Source: Tupaia tana
Taxonomy: Eukaryota; Chordata; Mammalia; Scandentia; Tupaiidae
Direction: 5' to 3'
NCBI GenBank assembly: GCA_026018925.1
Contig: JAKSZU010000025.1
Span: forward strand, 25,893,696-25,957,695
Length of the DNA stretch: 64,000 nt
Shown here piece by piece: positions 46,061 to 56,964 of the stretch. The notes under the pieces were generated by a model. It made no database searches, was not told where the DNA came from, and saw nothing but the letters and a program-made list of their open reading frames with translations. Made by a program: the position numbers and the translations under genes. The number at the start of each line of letters is the position of its first letter. Position 1 is the stretch's first letter.

Positions 46061-46245
46061 TATTGGAACACAAAAGAAGAAAATAGGGTTTCGACCCAAA
46101 AAAGGACCTTATACCAAGAATTGTACATATACAAAGTGGTTGAAAAGGTAGGAGAGATGTTACAACTTTTGGTTTTGCAATTTTGGCTTTATTTTCATTG
46201 GGTCATTGGGAAAGCTGTGAGGTGTTTTTCTAGGCAAAATACAGC
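46061..46245 (+). repeat. Local duplication copy A with truncated MITE
   Basis: ATTGGAACACAAAAGAAGAA, then GGACCTTATACCAAGAATTG, GTTGAAAAGGTAGGAGAGAT and the left half of a palindromic MITE from 46,198 (TTGGGTCATTGGGAAAG). It matches copy B at 47,222-47,770 but lacks about 75 bases after AAATAGG and the right MITE end. Confidence 0.75.
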
Positions 46246-46439
46246 CCTCTAGTGCTACTACATAACTGTGGTTCTGGGTACTACGCACTTCCTCACACTC
46301 CACCTTCGCACCTGATATTACCTCACCTTGCCCGCTTCAAAATCCAGCTCCCAATAATACTGATTTTCTCATCTGCAGATACTGAATATTTTTAATGATT
46401 CTCAATGCAAAGGAAAACGGTAGCAAAAATTTGATAATT

Positions 46440-46560
46440 CAATGTAACATATGTTTATTGATTATTTGTTGAGTGTCAGATATTGTAGGCGGTTCAAAGA
46501 TACATACGAGGTAGAAACTTTAAATTTTACATTCAAATTAATAAACAACTATTGGGTAAG
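46440..46560 (-). mobile_element. L2 3' end fragment
   Basis: GTTTATTGATTATTTGTTGA followed by GTGTCAGATATTGTAGGCGG is the antisense L2/MIR-type terminus. Confidence 0.5.
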
Positions 46561-47221
46561 TAGGGGAGGGAAATTCTTTTTTTCAGGTTCTCTGGCTGAG
46601 GTCCTGAAAATTGGATAAATGATAGATTAATAAGAGAAAAAAAAACCTGTTTACTAACATGTGTACCATGCAAACAGATGGAAACACTCAGTGATGAGTC
46701 ACTCAAAGGGGTGGGTTGAACTTGGGCTTGCTTACACAGCAGCTGAACAAAATAACAATGCAGTGACAAGGCCAAGAAGAAAGACTGAATTTCTCGGGGT
46801 TTCGTGTGGCAGGATAAACACATGGGACAACTAGTGGAAGGTGAGGGCCAGTTGTGAATTTGTTACACAGACCCTTCTGTGCTATCTCTGAGCTAAGGGT
46901 CTAGAGTTATCTCTAGCAGTTAATCTCTGTCCTTTACGGTGGAAAGAGGAGGGTGAATAATGGCGTGGGAGCTTTTCTTACATCTGCTTCTTCTTCACTG
47001 TCCTCAGCTCAAAATAATCCTCTTGCTTATGCGGCATTTTCTGCTACCCTTCAGGTCCCCTTATTAAACCAGTGACTTTATTAGGGACAAACAAGGGACA
47101 CTTCGTGGATTGTCAAGGGAATGGAGATACTAACCACATTAGAATGTGGTCATTGATAATATCTGGTCCTGCATGGAATAGGTGGAGAAGGATCTGAGCA
47201 AACTATCCTGGATTAGATGGG
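46561..47221. other. No recognised feature
   Basis: Unassigned; the 96-codon minus frame at 46,533-46,823 has no recognisable domain. Confidence 0.35.
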
Positions 47222-47277
47222 ACACTGGAACACCAAAGAAGGAAATAGGAGCTTGCCATGAAAAAATGTTGAGGAAA

Positions 47278-47539
47278 GACCAGCAGTTAGTGTAATGGCT
47301 ATGTCGCTGGACTCCCACGTAGTCGACTGCGGTTTGAGTCCCGGACCCGGTGGCTACGGGCACATGTGTGTGCGTGCCCAAGATCCCAAGAGGAGAATGG
47401 AGGACAAGGGATTGCAGTGTGGCCATCCCCCCTGGAGGGTGATTTCCTGCTTTCTGTCTCTCTGTCTCTCTCTGTCTGTCTGGCAAGCACACTCGCCCTA
47501 TAGCAAAAACCTCTCCAAAAAAAAAAAAAAAAGGAAAAA
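47278..47539 (+). mobile_element. Young-form SINE with 18-bp target-site duplication
   Basis: GACCAGCAGTTAGTGTAATG to CCCTATAGCAAAAACCTCTC plus A tail. GAAAAAATGTTGAGGAAA (47,260-47,277) and GAAAAAATGTTGAAGAAA (47,540-47,557) are the duplicated target. About 20 bases are missing after GGACCCGGTGGCT. Present in copy B only. Confidence 0.94.
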
Positions 47540-47700
47540 GAAAAAATGTTGAAGAAATTCCAGAGGTAGGAATAGCATGAGCATCTTGTGGTTTGGACCC
47601 AGAAGAAGACCTTATACCAAGAATTGCATATATACAAAATGATCGAAAAGGTAGGAGAGCTGTTATAACTTTTGGTTTTGCAATTTTGGCTTTATTTTTA

Positions 47701-47770
47701 TTGAGTCATTAGGAAAGTCCTGACGTATTTTTCTGGCCAAAAATGTGTCCTGACTTTCCCAATGACCCGA
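47701..47770. mobile_element. Mariner-like MITE, 70 bp
   Basis: TTGAGTCATTAGGAAAGTCC at the left and GGACTTTCCC-type inverted end (ACTTTCCCAATGACCCGA) at the right; 19 of 24 terminal positions agree. TA at 47,699-47,700 and 47,771-47,772. Related to the element at 168-245. Confidence 0.65.
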
Positions 47771-47772
47771 TA

Positions 47773-49589
47773 TGATCTCTGGGCAAACACTACTTAATCC
47801 TCAGGCAAACACCACTTATCTTCAAGGTAAGAAGTTAGACCACAGTAAATGGGGTTCAGCTGCTATAACGCATCTGTGTAAATACAACTTGTCCATTGCC
47901 CCATGCAAGCAACACAGCCTCAGTTTCCGTCTCAGCCGCCACGGCTTGCATTTCTAGCTCCTGAGGCAGAGTCTCTACTGCCTTCACAGTCATGGCCACA
48001 GAGGAGTCTAACTACACTGTTGCAGCTTTCTGCCCCATCTAACCCGGCGTGGGATGAAGGTGTGGGAATGGATGCTGAGGTTCAGTCCATATTATCTCAT
48101 TCACAGAATATGCGGAAAGGTTTTACACAGAGACGTGTCTCTCACAGACCAGGCACAGGGTGAGCGGGTATGAAGATGAACCACACGCGGGTTTCCTGTG
48201 CCCTTTGTCAGCACAAGATATGGTGGTTTGAAAGAACATGGTGCTAAATCAGAGCAGAAATTTCCATTTTTTTTTGTTTTCACTGAATGAGTCCAAGAAA
48301 CTGATTTGGAAGGGTCATTTGTAAAGTTACCATTCTGTCAGCATAGCACCAACAAAAACCTTTCATCTTCAGGAATCAGAGATCTAAACACATCTGTGGT
48401 CAGTGAGACTCTGGATCTTTAAAAGAAAAAAGTATTATAAATGTTATAAGTACTTAATACAATTGGAACTGAACTCTCCAACTACTCACAGATAAATATT
48501 GAGTTGCATGGCAGAAAGCCTGACAGATTGTCATGTAGCAAATAGTGAGAAAAATTAAGTCACTTTGAAAACTGATCAAATGTAAGCAGTGATTAATGAC
48601 AAATTCGTGGTTCCTTTAATGACTGTAGGAAAGTAAAATAAAACTGAACATATATTTAGATGCTTTCTGCAATTTAATCATGTAAAAGTAAGTTTTATGA
48701 AGAAAAATCAACTTAATAATATTACTATGATCAAATTCCTAACTCATAATTGCTGGTTTTTTTTTAATTTAAGTAGAGTTTTGACTATCTCTTTTGCATA
48801 TTTAATTACGTTGACAAAGTTGTATAGATGTGATTTCAAGGGGTTCAATCAACAGCCATACATTTTCTTTTGGTTGATTTTATTTTATCCGCATCCGCTA
48901 GAACCAGCATGGGTTCAATCACTTAAAAGTAGAGATGTTTTAATTATCATTTCAATGAAAGAGTAAGGAAGTGGACCAGCTCGGCTCCTAGCACCAGGGC
49001 CTACTTGACTCAGTTAAATAGTTTTAGGTCCTTTAGTAGTTTGAAGACATCTTAGTCTCCCCACCCCGCCCCCCAGGATAAACTCAGCAAAATCGTATTC
49101 ATATTTTGAAAACTATGTCATTGATCTCAGGATTTATTATCACTGCATGGGGACTACCTCTGAGGCTGTGCTGTCAATTTCTAGCTAAAATTTAGAAGTA
49201 GCTAATAGTGGTCCTTCATTATACCATTAGCCAGTTCAGGGGGGGAAATGTGGGGAGAGTGGGTTTGGAGAGAGAGAAATTTGCTACAAATGGACTCTCT
49301 GCTGCGTCATTAGATTTGACCAAGAGCAGTTGTCACACTCCTGGTCTCGGGACTCCCACTCCATCCTGCTACACTTTTCTGGAGGCTGCTATGGAGACAA
49401 GCACTAGCAGAAAAGATCAAATGACTTATCAGTTCTCTGGGTTCATAGCCAAGAATCAGAGTCTGCAGAGTAGAGTCAGCATACGATTAAGGTGCCCAGA
49501 GTAGCCTGGAGACTAGGAGGAAGGCAGAGTGAGAAAGGTCCCCTACACCCCATAGGAGGAGAGAAGTGAGAAAGGTCACGCATCTCTCA
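47773..49589. other. 1.8 kb with no recognised feature
   Basis: The largest SINE-free gap in this half. 49,490-49,580 holds a short imperfect repeat of GTGAGAAAGGTC. No gene supported. Confidence 0.35.
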
Positions 49590-49607
49590 CCAGTTGTAGT
49601 CATTCTT

Positions 49608-49639
<32 letters not shown>

Positions 49640-49894
49640 TTTTGGAGAGGTTTTTGCTATAGGGCGCGTGTGCTCGCCAGACAGACAGAGAGAGACAGAG
49701 AGACAGAAAGCAGGAAATCACCCCCCAGGGGGGATGGCCACGCCGCAATCCCTTCTCCTCCATTCTCCTCTCGGGATCCTGGGCACGCACGCACACGCGC
49801 CCGGCGTGAGTTTAAGCCGCCGGGTCCGGGACTCGAACCGCAGTCGACTACGTGGGAGTCCAGCAACATAGCCATTACGCTAACTGCTGGTCCC
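49608..49894 (-). mobile_element. Young-form SINE, perfect 18-bp target-site duplication
   Basis: T run with one C, GGAGAGGTTTTTGCTATAGG, intact CpG-rich head (GACTCGAACCGCAGTCGACT) ending AACTGCTGGTCCC. CCAGTTGTAGTCATTCTT at 49,590-49,607 and 49,895-49,912. One of the youngest insertions here. Confidence 0.96.
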
Positions 49895-50189
49895 CCAGTT
49901 GTAGTCATTCTTCATCTGTCCAATTTAATGAATAGTATAGACAAAAAACTCACTCCTTTTTAGTCAACTAAATGTGACAGTGATGACTGATATTTGACTG
50001 TTAAGTCTTTATTAAATGCATTTGTGGTCCAGCGATGTTTTGAAGCTTATTATGTAGAATGAAAAGAATTGGGTTGTGAAATGTTTGTGAAATAAAGATA
50101 ATTATCTTTATTTATTTATGGTAGACTTTATCTTTCTGAGCTAAGCAATAACTGCTCCCTTCAGACAAATTTTACAGTCTGACTTGTCA

Positions 50190-50505
50190 CAATCTTCATT
50201 GCTCTTCCCACCTAAAAATACCAGCGTTTACCCAGTTGCTTCACCCATGACCGGATCCTTACTGGCACTTTGCTTCTCACTCTTCATGCATTGTTTGGAT
50301 CAGCTTCTGTATCTCCTTTCAACACATCCAACAAATTCTCTTTCTGTTCTGCCTTTACCACCTCACCCTAGTCAGCACACTGGCAATGTCCTCTTTCCTG
50401 GTCTTTCTTCTTGCATTGATACCAAAATATAAAAAGGAAATCTGATCATGTCTCCCTCTGACTAAAAACCCTTCAAAGGGTTTCAATCTTAAGTAAAAGC
50501 AAACT
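50190..50505 (+). mobile_element. L2 LINE, segment 1 of a split copy
   Basis: ATACCAAAATATAAAAAGGA, AATCTGATCATGTCTCCCTC and AAAACCCTTCAAAGGGTTTC match the L2 region encoding the end of the RT ORF (ctgatcatgtcactcc, aaaacccttcaatgg). Continues past the SINEs at 51,036. Confidence 0.7.
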
Positions 50506-50511
50506 GGTCTT

Positions 50512-50754
50512 GGGCTGGCCTCATAGCACAGTGGTGAAGGTGGCAGAGCCCGCATGGCTGACTGTAGTATGAATCCCAACACCCATAGTTCAGAAGACAT
50601 GCTGGGCGCATGTGCATGCAGGCACAAAATCCTCACAGGAAGGAGAAATGGAGGAAAGTGGACTGCAACATGACCCCTGCCCCACTGGGGATGCTTTCTC
50701 TCCTGTCCATCTGCAAATGTACATGCTCTCTGGCAATAATAATAATAATAGTAA
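50512..50754 (+). mobile_element. Divergent-form SINE inside L2
   Basis: GGGCTGGCCTCATAGCACAG to CTCTCTGGCAATAATAATAA. AATAATAATAGTAATA-type tail distinguishes it from the young form. Confidence 0.88.
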
Positions 50755-50768
50755 TAAAATCAGTCTTT

Positions 50769-51021
50769 GGAACCAGCAGGTGACATGGTGGTTAAGGCAC
50801 TGGACTCCCACATGGCTAACCATGGTTTGAGTCTCAGACCTGGCAACTTGAAAATCATGCTGGGTCTGTGTGCATGTAGACCCAAAATCCTGAGAAGAAA
50901 ATGGAGGAAAGGAGATTGCAACATGGTCAGCTCCCCAGGGGAGTGATTTCTCACTTTCCCTTTCACTGTCTCTGGTGAGTGCATGCACCTTATGGAAAAA
51001 GCCTAAACTAAAATAAAACAA
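50769..51021 (+). mobile_element. Old-form SINE inside L2, in the tail of another SINE
   Basis: GGAACCAGCAGGTGACATGG to CACCTTATGGAAAAAGCC. TAAAATCAGTCTTT at 50,755-50,768 and 51,022-51,035 is a perfect 14-bp target duplication that includes the end of the preceding SINE tail. Confidence 0.92.
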
Positions 51022-51035
51022 TAAAATCAGTCTTT

Positions 51036-51289
51036 AACATACTTCTAAGCTTCAAGTGACTGGTTCCACTTATTTCTTCCTAAGTCAGCCCTATTGTTCT
51101 TTACTTCATGCCAACTTCTTCCTGTTCTTCGAGAATGCCCAGAATACTACCCCATCAGAACTACCCAAAAATGCACTCATTTTCCGCCTCCCTGGAATGG
51201 TATTTCCTCAGAAATTTGCAAACCTTTCTCCACATGTCATTCATATCCCTGCTCAAATGTCATCTCAGAGAAGACTTCCCTCATCTATC
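51036..51289 (+). mobile_element. L2 LINE, segment 2
   Basis: TTCTTCGAGAATGCCCAGAA, CTCCCTGGAATGGTATTTCC and CTCAAATGTCATCTCAGAGA continue L2 in order. The proximal part is followed by an ATCT/CT run. Confidence 0.7.
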
Positions 51290-51299
51290 TATCTATCTT

Positions 51300-51573
51300 T
51301 CTCTCTCTCTCTTTTAATGTTTGGAGAGGTTTTTGCTACAGGATGCATGTGCTCACCAGAAAGACAGAGAGAGACAGAGAGACAGAAAGTGAGAAATCAT
51401 CCCTCAGGGGGGATGGCCATGCCACAATCCTTTCTCCTCCATTCTCCTCCCAGATTCTTGGGCATGCATGCACACGTACCCAGTGTGAGTTTAAGCTACC
51501 GGATCTGGGACTCGAACCATGGTCGACTACATGGGAGTCCAGCAACATAGCCATTATGCTATCAGCTGGTCCC
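51300..51573 (-). mobile_element. Young-form SINE inside L2
   Basis: GGAGAGGTTTTTGCTACAGG to GCTATCAGCTGGTCCC, tail merged with an ATCT/CT run. CCCTCATCT occurs on both sides (51,278-51,286 and from 51,573). Long frames here (51,056-51,550; 51,094-51,651) are SINE plus L2 translations. Confidence 0.9.
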
Positions 51574-51680
51574 CCTCATCTCTTTTTAAATATCCCCACA
51601 GTGGTCACAATTATTTCCTCACTCTGCTTTTATTCGTCATGTATAACATGACACCATATTTTTATTTATTCTGTGCCTTT
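51574..51680 (+). mobile_element. L2 LINE, segment 3
   Basis: GTGGTCACAATTATTTCCTC, then TTATTTATTCTGTGCC; the L2 3' region between two SINEs. Confidence 0.6.
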
Positions 51681-51684
51681 TAAA

Positions 51685-51862
51685 AAATAATTATTTATTT
51701 AATTGTATGTGTTGTTATTACTTTTTAATTTGACCAGGAAGAAACACAGAGATAGAGAGAGAAAGAGAATGTGAGAAAGTAAGCCACAGGTCCCGGACTC
51801 TAACTGATGTCACCCACGTGGGAGTCTAGCGCCTTAACCACCACTCCACCTGCTGGCTCCTT
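51685..51862 (-). mobile_element. Short-form SINE inside L2
   Basis: AATAATTATTTATTTAATTG tail, GAGAAAGTAAGCCACAGGTC (short-form junction) and head ending CCACCTGCTGGCTCC. Confidence 0.85.
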
Positions 51863-51965
51863 TATCACTTGTAAGTTCCAGGGGGATAAGTACCTCATCT
51901 TCAGTACCTAGAAGAGGTTATACACTAGGTAATGCATACATATTGAATATTTATTAATAAAGTTT
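51863..51965 (+). mobile_element. L2 LINE, segment 4 (3' end)
   Basis: TTGTAAGTTCCAGGGGGATA, CATCTTCAGTACCTAGAAGA, ATATTGAATATTTATTAATA: the L2 terminus. Removing the four SINEs leaves one ordered L2 of about 0.8 kb. Confidence 0.7.
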
Positions 51966-52800
51966 TATCTAAAGTGAGACCTGTTTCACTCTTGCACGTT
52001 AACTCAGAATTCTTGTAGGTATCAGAGAAGCACGGGCTAGGTAATGTAGTCCAAAAGGCAGGCAATGCATAATCTATGGGGATAATTTAATCACTCTAGT
52101 TGTTCCAGCCACATTGAAAAGATTCCTGAGATTTGACCTCACCAGAGAGATGTATATTTCGTTCATGTTCATAATACGCAGAAAATTACCCCCCCTAGTC
52201 ATGCTTAGATCCACGCCAGTGCCTATTTCAGATATTACCTTTCACATCTTCCAGAATCTTTCCCCTCACCAACGCCAAATATTGCAGAGATTCTCTGAGT
52301 CTAGGCTCAGTGTTGAGTATGGCATTAAATCTTCCCATTCTTTTATTCCTGGAGTAGAACATCGAGTTCTTTCTGTCTTCGCTTAAAATAGTGTTGCACA
52401 GAGAATCACAGCAGCAATCAACTTGAAAAGGGTTCTAACCGTGGTACACAGGGAAGTGCACACCTCAGAGGAAAAGTGCTGGAATAGAAAAGAAGATTTA
52501 CCCTTCTACAGAGATGTATTTTTAGGATTTTTCTGTAGCAGCTGGGGGATCTGTTGGCCAGGCAAAATTCATTCCCACAGCAAATTTATCATTCTCAGAG
52601 GCAGAGAAGAAACTTAGTCACCCATGGTGATTTTAAGATTCCTGAATATCTTTTCCTATCAGTTCTTTATAATTTTTAAGACATTATTTCTATTTTCTGT
52701 TTAGGCACTAAAGATCAGAGTCAACCTTTCAATAAGAGTCAACAATTAAATAGCACATTATTGAGACGGAAGGGATGCTGGGAATTAAGCTAGAGGCCCT
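51966..52800. other. No recognised feature
   Basis: Unassigned. The 90-codon frame at 52,114-52,386 has no recognisable domain. Confidence 0.35.
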
Positions 52801-52864
52801 AGATTTGAACTTTTTTTTTTTTTTTTTTTTTACTCAAAGTGACATAACCTAAAAATTTAGCTAT

Positions 52865-53145
52865 TGTTTTTTAATTGCCAGAGGGTGCCTGTGCTCACCA
52901 GAGAGACAGAGAGAGGGAGAAAGCGCTTCTGCAGTAGGGTGCATGGCCCAGAGAGACAGAGAGAGGGAGGAAGCGCTTCTGCGGTAGAGTGCATGGCACA
53001 GTCCCTTCTCCTCCAACTCTCCCTCCTGCTGAGGTTCTGGGCATGCATTCTTTGGTGCCTGGTGTTTCCTGCTGGGGAAGAGATTCAAACAGAGGTCAGC
53101 CATGTGGAATCTGGCTCTCTCAATCACTAAGATTTGGGGCTGTCC
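52865..53145 (-). mobile_element. SINE with internal 50-bp tandem duplication
   Basis: TTGCCAGAGGGTGCCTGTGC to the head at about 53,145. A 50-base unit (CCAGAGAGACAGAGAGAGGG start) is present at 52,898-52,947 and 52,948-52,997 with three differences. Confidence 0.82.
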
Positions 53146-53324
53146 CTATAAAGTAAACTGCTGTGTTGTCAGGAACGCCATGACACATTTTAGCATAGAA
53201 AAATATAGCATGGCAATCCCAACAACCTAATAATTCATGCAGTGATCGGAGCCTCACCTGTTTACCTCTTCTCCCTGGCACACGGCTACCTACCTCATCA
53301 GAAATGGCAATGTGACCTGTTCTC

Positions 53325-53712
53325 ACTACATTAGTGTGCTGTTTCTATAAAAATAAAATAAAAATAAAATAAAATAAAATAAAAAGAACCACAAAGTAGG
53401 TGTTTTAGATAGAAATGTATTTTTTATGACTATGGCAGCTACAAATCCAAGATCAAGGTGTCGTCAGGGTGGTTTCTTCTGGTGTCTCTTTGGCTTGAAG
53501 GTGATCATCTTCTCCAGGTGTCTTCATATCATCTTGTTTCTGTTTATAACTGTGCCGAAAATTCTTCTACTGGATAAGGGTCCATCCTAATGATCTAACT
53601 TGATTTAATTACCTCTCTGAAGACATTATCTCCCGATGCAGTCACATTTTTAGATATGGGGTGTGTAGGACTTGAACATAGGAACTTGGGAGAACAATAT
53701 TCTGCTCATAGC
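53325..53712 (-). mobile_element. MaLR-type LTR with AAATA microsatellite
   Basis: CTACATTAGTGTGCTGTTTC, ACTATGGCAGCTACAAATCC, AAGATCAAGGTGTCGTCAGG, TTGATTTAATTACCTCTCTG and ACAATATTCTGCTCATAGCA are an antisense MST/MLT1-like LTR. An (AAATA)n/(AAAAT)n run at 53,348-53,385 lies inside it. No viral genes attached. Confidence 0.75.
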
Positions 53713-54884
53713 ACTCCCCAGGGGTCGGCAGAAATGACTGTGGGTAACTTTCTTCTCACCTGCTTGAAAGATCCTCGTCTCAGATGGGCTTTATCTTCTC
53801 CCTCGAGTGTCTGGGCCCCGTGCTGAGTATCCTGACGCCAGGCAGCCCCGGTTCCTAGAGTGTCTTCCTCAGCTAGAGCTGGCCTCCCTCTTTGGACTGT
53901 GATATGGGAGAAAAATAGACCTGACTTTGTTAGGACCATCTCTTTTTGTCTGTTTATTGTAATAATTCAAGATTCACTCTGACATATTTAACGTTTTTGT
54001 TTGAGGCCAACTTTCCTCATCTTAAAAATGGGAATCAGAAAGAATTCTCTCAGACTGATGAAAGATAACATCCATGTGTAGAAACCTACAACCAATGACA
54101 AAGCTAAAACTTTAATGGAAATGATTTTCTGTATTCTCCTTGGAGAGGAGCCTTCGTGTGACAATATATGTGAAATTGTTTTCTAAATTGAAAATTACCC
54201 TTCAATTTGAGGACTAATTGTTATTAATCCCTTGATCTCTAAGCGTCAATTATAGAATTCAATGATGGGTGTCAGGAGGTCTTTGAAAGCAGAATTTTGA
54301 GTACCTCTGATTATTTTTCTTCTTTGAAGTGTCCACAGACGTCAGCAGATTCAAAACTGTATTTCTGACTTAACAGCATTATGAACCACTGAATTAAATT
54401 GTGTAATCGGGTTGGGTAAGATCCAGGGTCTCTGAGAGATTGGCCCAAAGCTGGTGGCTTTCAACCTCCTCCAACCTAAAGTGATCTCTGCACAGCTCCT
54501 GGCTTGCATTCTTCTGGGCCTTGATCTCGTCATGCTATGATGAAAAAGGTGCTTTCTTTCTTCTGCCCCCGGCTGGGTGCCCTGAAGTCCCTTTATGAAC
54601 ACGCATATATTCATAGAAATGGGACAGCTGAGCTGGGCATTGTGAATCCAGACCTAACCAGGTAAACCAGATCCTCCCCACCCTGCCTCTGCATGTTGTA
54701 ATCTGAGCAATTTCAAGTCCTGTAACAAAAGTCGTTCTTCATAATGTTTACTCCTAAAAGCATGAACTCCTGTTTAACTGCCGTCACACGGTAGGTAAGT
54801 TGCACAGTCAGGATTTTCCAGACTAAATGTAGTAGGTTGCATTATTAGTCTCAATCCTCCTCTCCCCTCTGTAATGACATGTTG
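53713..54884. other. No recognised feature
   Basis: Unassigned; short minus-strand frames at 53,706-53,939 and 54,351-54,614 have no recognisable domains. Confidence 0.35.
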
Positions 54885-55215
54885 AGCATCCACACGTTCA
54901 GCCTCATGGTGAGCAGAATGTAGTTCCCCAAACTTTGACTGTGGTTGGCCATGTGAGCTGCTTTGGCCAATGGCATGTTAGTGGACTTGATTCAAGTGGG
55001 GCTGCAGGTCTGCCACACAGTGGGCTTGTCCTTGTAGGCTTCGGCTGTTGCCATGAGAAGATCACGAACCTGTGGCCGGAAGCACTCCCTGTGTTTCCAG
55101 CTTAGTCAGCCAGTTGGCCTCCAGGCTGCCAGACTGCTGTGGAACCACTCCAGCTGACGGGCAGGAATCTGTGTTGTTGTACATTGTTAAACTGTGTGGT
55201 ACTTTGAAATGTGCC
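54885..55215 (+). mobile_element. Possible old LTR-class repeat (weak)
   Basis: GGTTGGCCATGTGAGCTGCT followed by TTGGCCAATGGCATG and GTTGCCATGAGAAGATCACG resembles an old mammalian LTR with a ctttggccaatgg block. Family not named. Confidence 0.35.
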
Positions 55216-55419
55216 TTTATAGGAAGGCTGATAAACCTCTGTAATGAGGCATACGTTCAGCTGCCGATAGGGCTGCAAACACGGGCTTAGCTCCCTACAT
55301 ATCCTCCTGTCACATGTGACGATCAAAATACTCTGCAGTTTCCTGCCATCATGATTGAAGGATGGCACTATTGAATGCCTTTCTTCTGTAATATATTTCT
55401 TATTAAAACTCTTTACTCT

Positions 55420-55679
55420 GGGACCAGCAGATGGTGTAGTGGTTGTGTGCTGGACTCCCACATGGCCAGCTGTGGTTTGAATCCCTGACCTGGTAGTTTG
55501 AAGATCACACCAGGTATGTGTGTGTACGTATCTAAGATCCCAGAAGGAGACTGGAGGAGAAGGGATTGTGGCATGACCATGCTCCCCCCGGGGGGGGGTT
55601 ATTTCTCACTTTTCCGCTCACTGTGTCTCTCTCTGGTGAGAACATGTACCCTATGGCAAAAACCTATTAAAAAAAAAAA
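55420..55679 (+). mobile_element. tRNA-derived SINE, intermediate form
   Basis: GGGACCAGCAGATGGTGTAG to CCCTATGGCAAAAACCTATT, with a nine-base G run in the body (about 55,590-55,598). Confidence 0.92.
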
Positions 55680-55795
55680 GCTTTATTGACCTTTAAGTTC
55701 TGTGGAGGTCAGGGATTATGTTTCATTTATTTTTCACTATGCCCTTGTGACTATCATAGTACCTAGTACATTGGAGTCACTTCATTAATGTGAGA
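55680..55795 (+). mobile_element. L2 LINE 3' end
   Basis: ACCTTTAAGTTCTGTGGAGG, TCAGGGATTATGTTTCATTT and ATAGTACCTAGTACATTGGA are the L2 terminus. Confidence 0.65.
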
Positions 55796-55797
55796 GG

Positions 55798-55922
55798 ACT
55801 TCAAAAAGCTTGGAGAAAATGGAAATAAATTATGAGTTCATTTCAGCACAAAGATTTGAAATCCATTCATGGTGTTTTAAAAATATGTATTTTTCTGTGA
55901 ACTTTTTGAAAATCCCTCGTAC
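55798..55922. mobile_element. MITE, second copy of the family at 4,380
   Basis: AGGACTTCAAAAAGCTTGGA to GAACTTTTTGAAAATCCCTC, then GTA. Inverted ends of about 17 bases, followed on the right by a TA that fits a mariner-type target. Internally about 75% like 4,380-4,490 by eye. Confidence 0.65.
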
Positions 55923-55924
55923 TA

Positions 55925-56964
55925 GTTAAATAAGTAAATTAATAAAGAAATAATTAATGGATTGACCACCCAAAACATTTGCAAATTCATATCTTCATGA
56001 TCAAAGAAGTGAACATACAACTCTAGAGAAGAGAAGGGAATGCAGAAGGCTTGAAAAGCCACCCTTTTCTTGGCCTGCAAGTTTAGAAACTGTGATCCAG
56101 GTGACTTGGAAACATTTCAGACACCAGGGCCTAAGAAGACCCTCATTTCTGCTGTGCTGTTTTAGGAATGAATGTCTAAATACGCGTGGTAGGGCTCAGT
56201 GATTTTCCAGGGCCAGGTTGTTTGGCCAGGTGAGTCAATTTCCTGATCAAGCTGGGCATCCTTCTGTGTGCTATTTCACCTTTTGTTCACCAAACAGGCG
56301 AAGGGATAGGCTAGCACTAAGAGGGAAAGGTCTGAAACACCATTTTCCAAAGGTGAAGAGAAGGGATACAACATCCAGAGAAAGCCAGCCAGCTACACAA
56401 GTGTCACCGCTTTTGGGGGCGGGATGTGTTCCACCTGCTGAGTGCCGTGGTCTGCTTGCAGCAGACAGGAGAAGGGGGACTGCTGGCTAACTCCTTGAGG
56501 GTATCTGCCTCTACCCAGTCAGTGGGGAGGATGTTTTCCATCTTCATTATTGGCTTGTGCCTCTTCAAAGCAGGCTGTCCTTAGTTGCTTAGGAAAACGG
56601 AGGCAGCCCAGTAAGTGACGTGTGTATGAACTGTAAGCCAGTGAATGCTTTCTTTCTGAAATCATCTTTTAATTACACAGTTATGCAGTGAGTCATTTTG
56701 CTTTCTTTCATATGTCTCAGAATGACCCAGTTAGTGGTTTGCTCTTGACTTCCATGGTTGAGACTTGCCATTTCTCCATTTTTAGACCAGCCATTTTGAC
56801 TCTCACAAGAGCAAGGTGAGCAAAAATACAAGGAAGAAACAAAACAGATGCACACCTTGAAAGACGGCATCTGGTCTCTCCTAAGCGCGTGACTTTGGCG
56901 AAGGACTTTTCCTCTCCAGGACCTGCCTTTCCCGTCCCTTGAGATTATAACCCTCATTACTTAC
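55925..56964. other. No recognised feature
   Basis: Unassigned 1 kb; short frames only. Confidence 0.35.

Larger units (their letters stand above)
47222..47770 (+). repeat. Local duplication copy B, interrupted by a SINE
   Basis: ACTGGAACACCAAAGAAGGA to the MITE end, matching copy A at 46,061-46,245. A young SINE is inserted at 47,278-47,539. The flank of the MITE (ACTTTTGGTTTTGCAATTTT) is shared by both copies, so the duplication came after, or together with, the MITE insertion. Confidence 0.75.

Noticed and set aside
51094-51651. 185-codon and overlapping 164-codon frames
   Set aside because: They run through an L2 segment and an antisense SINE; no start, splice or domain evidence.
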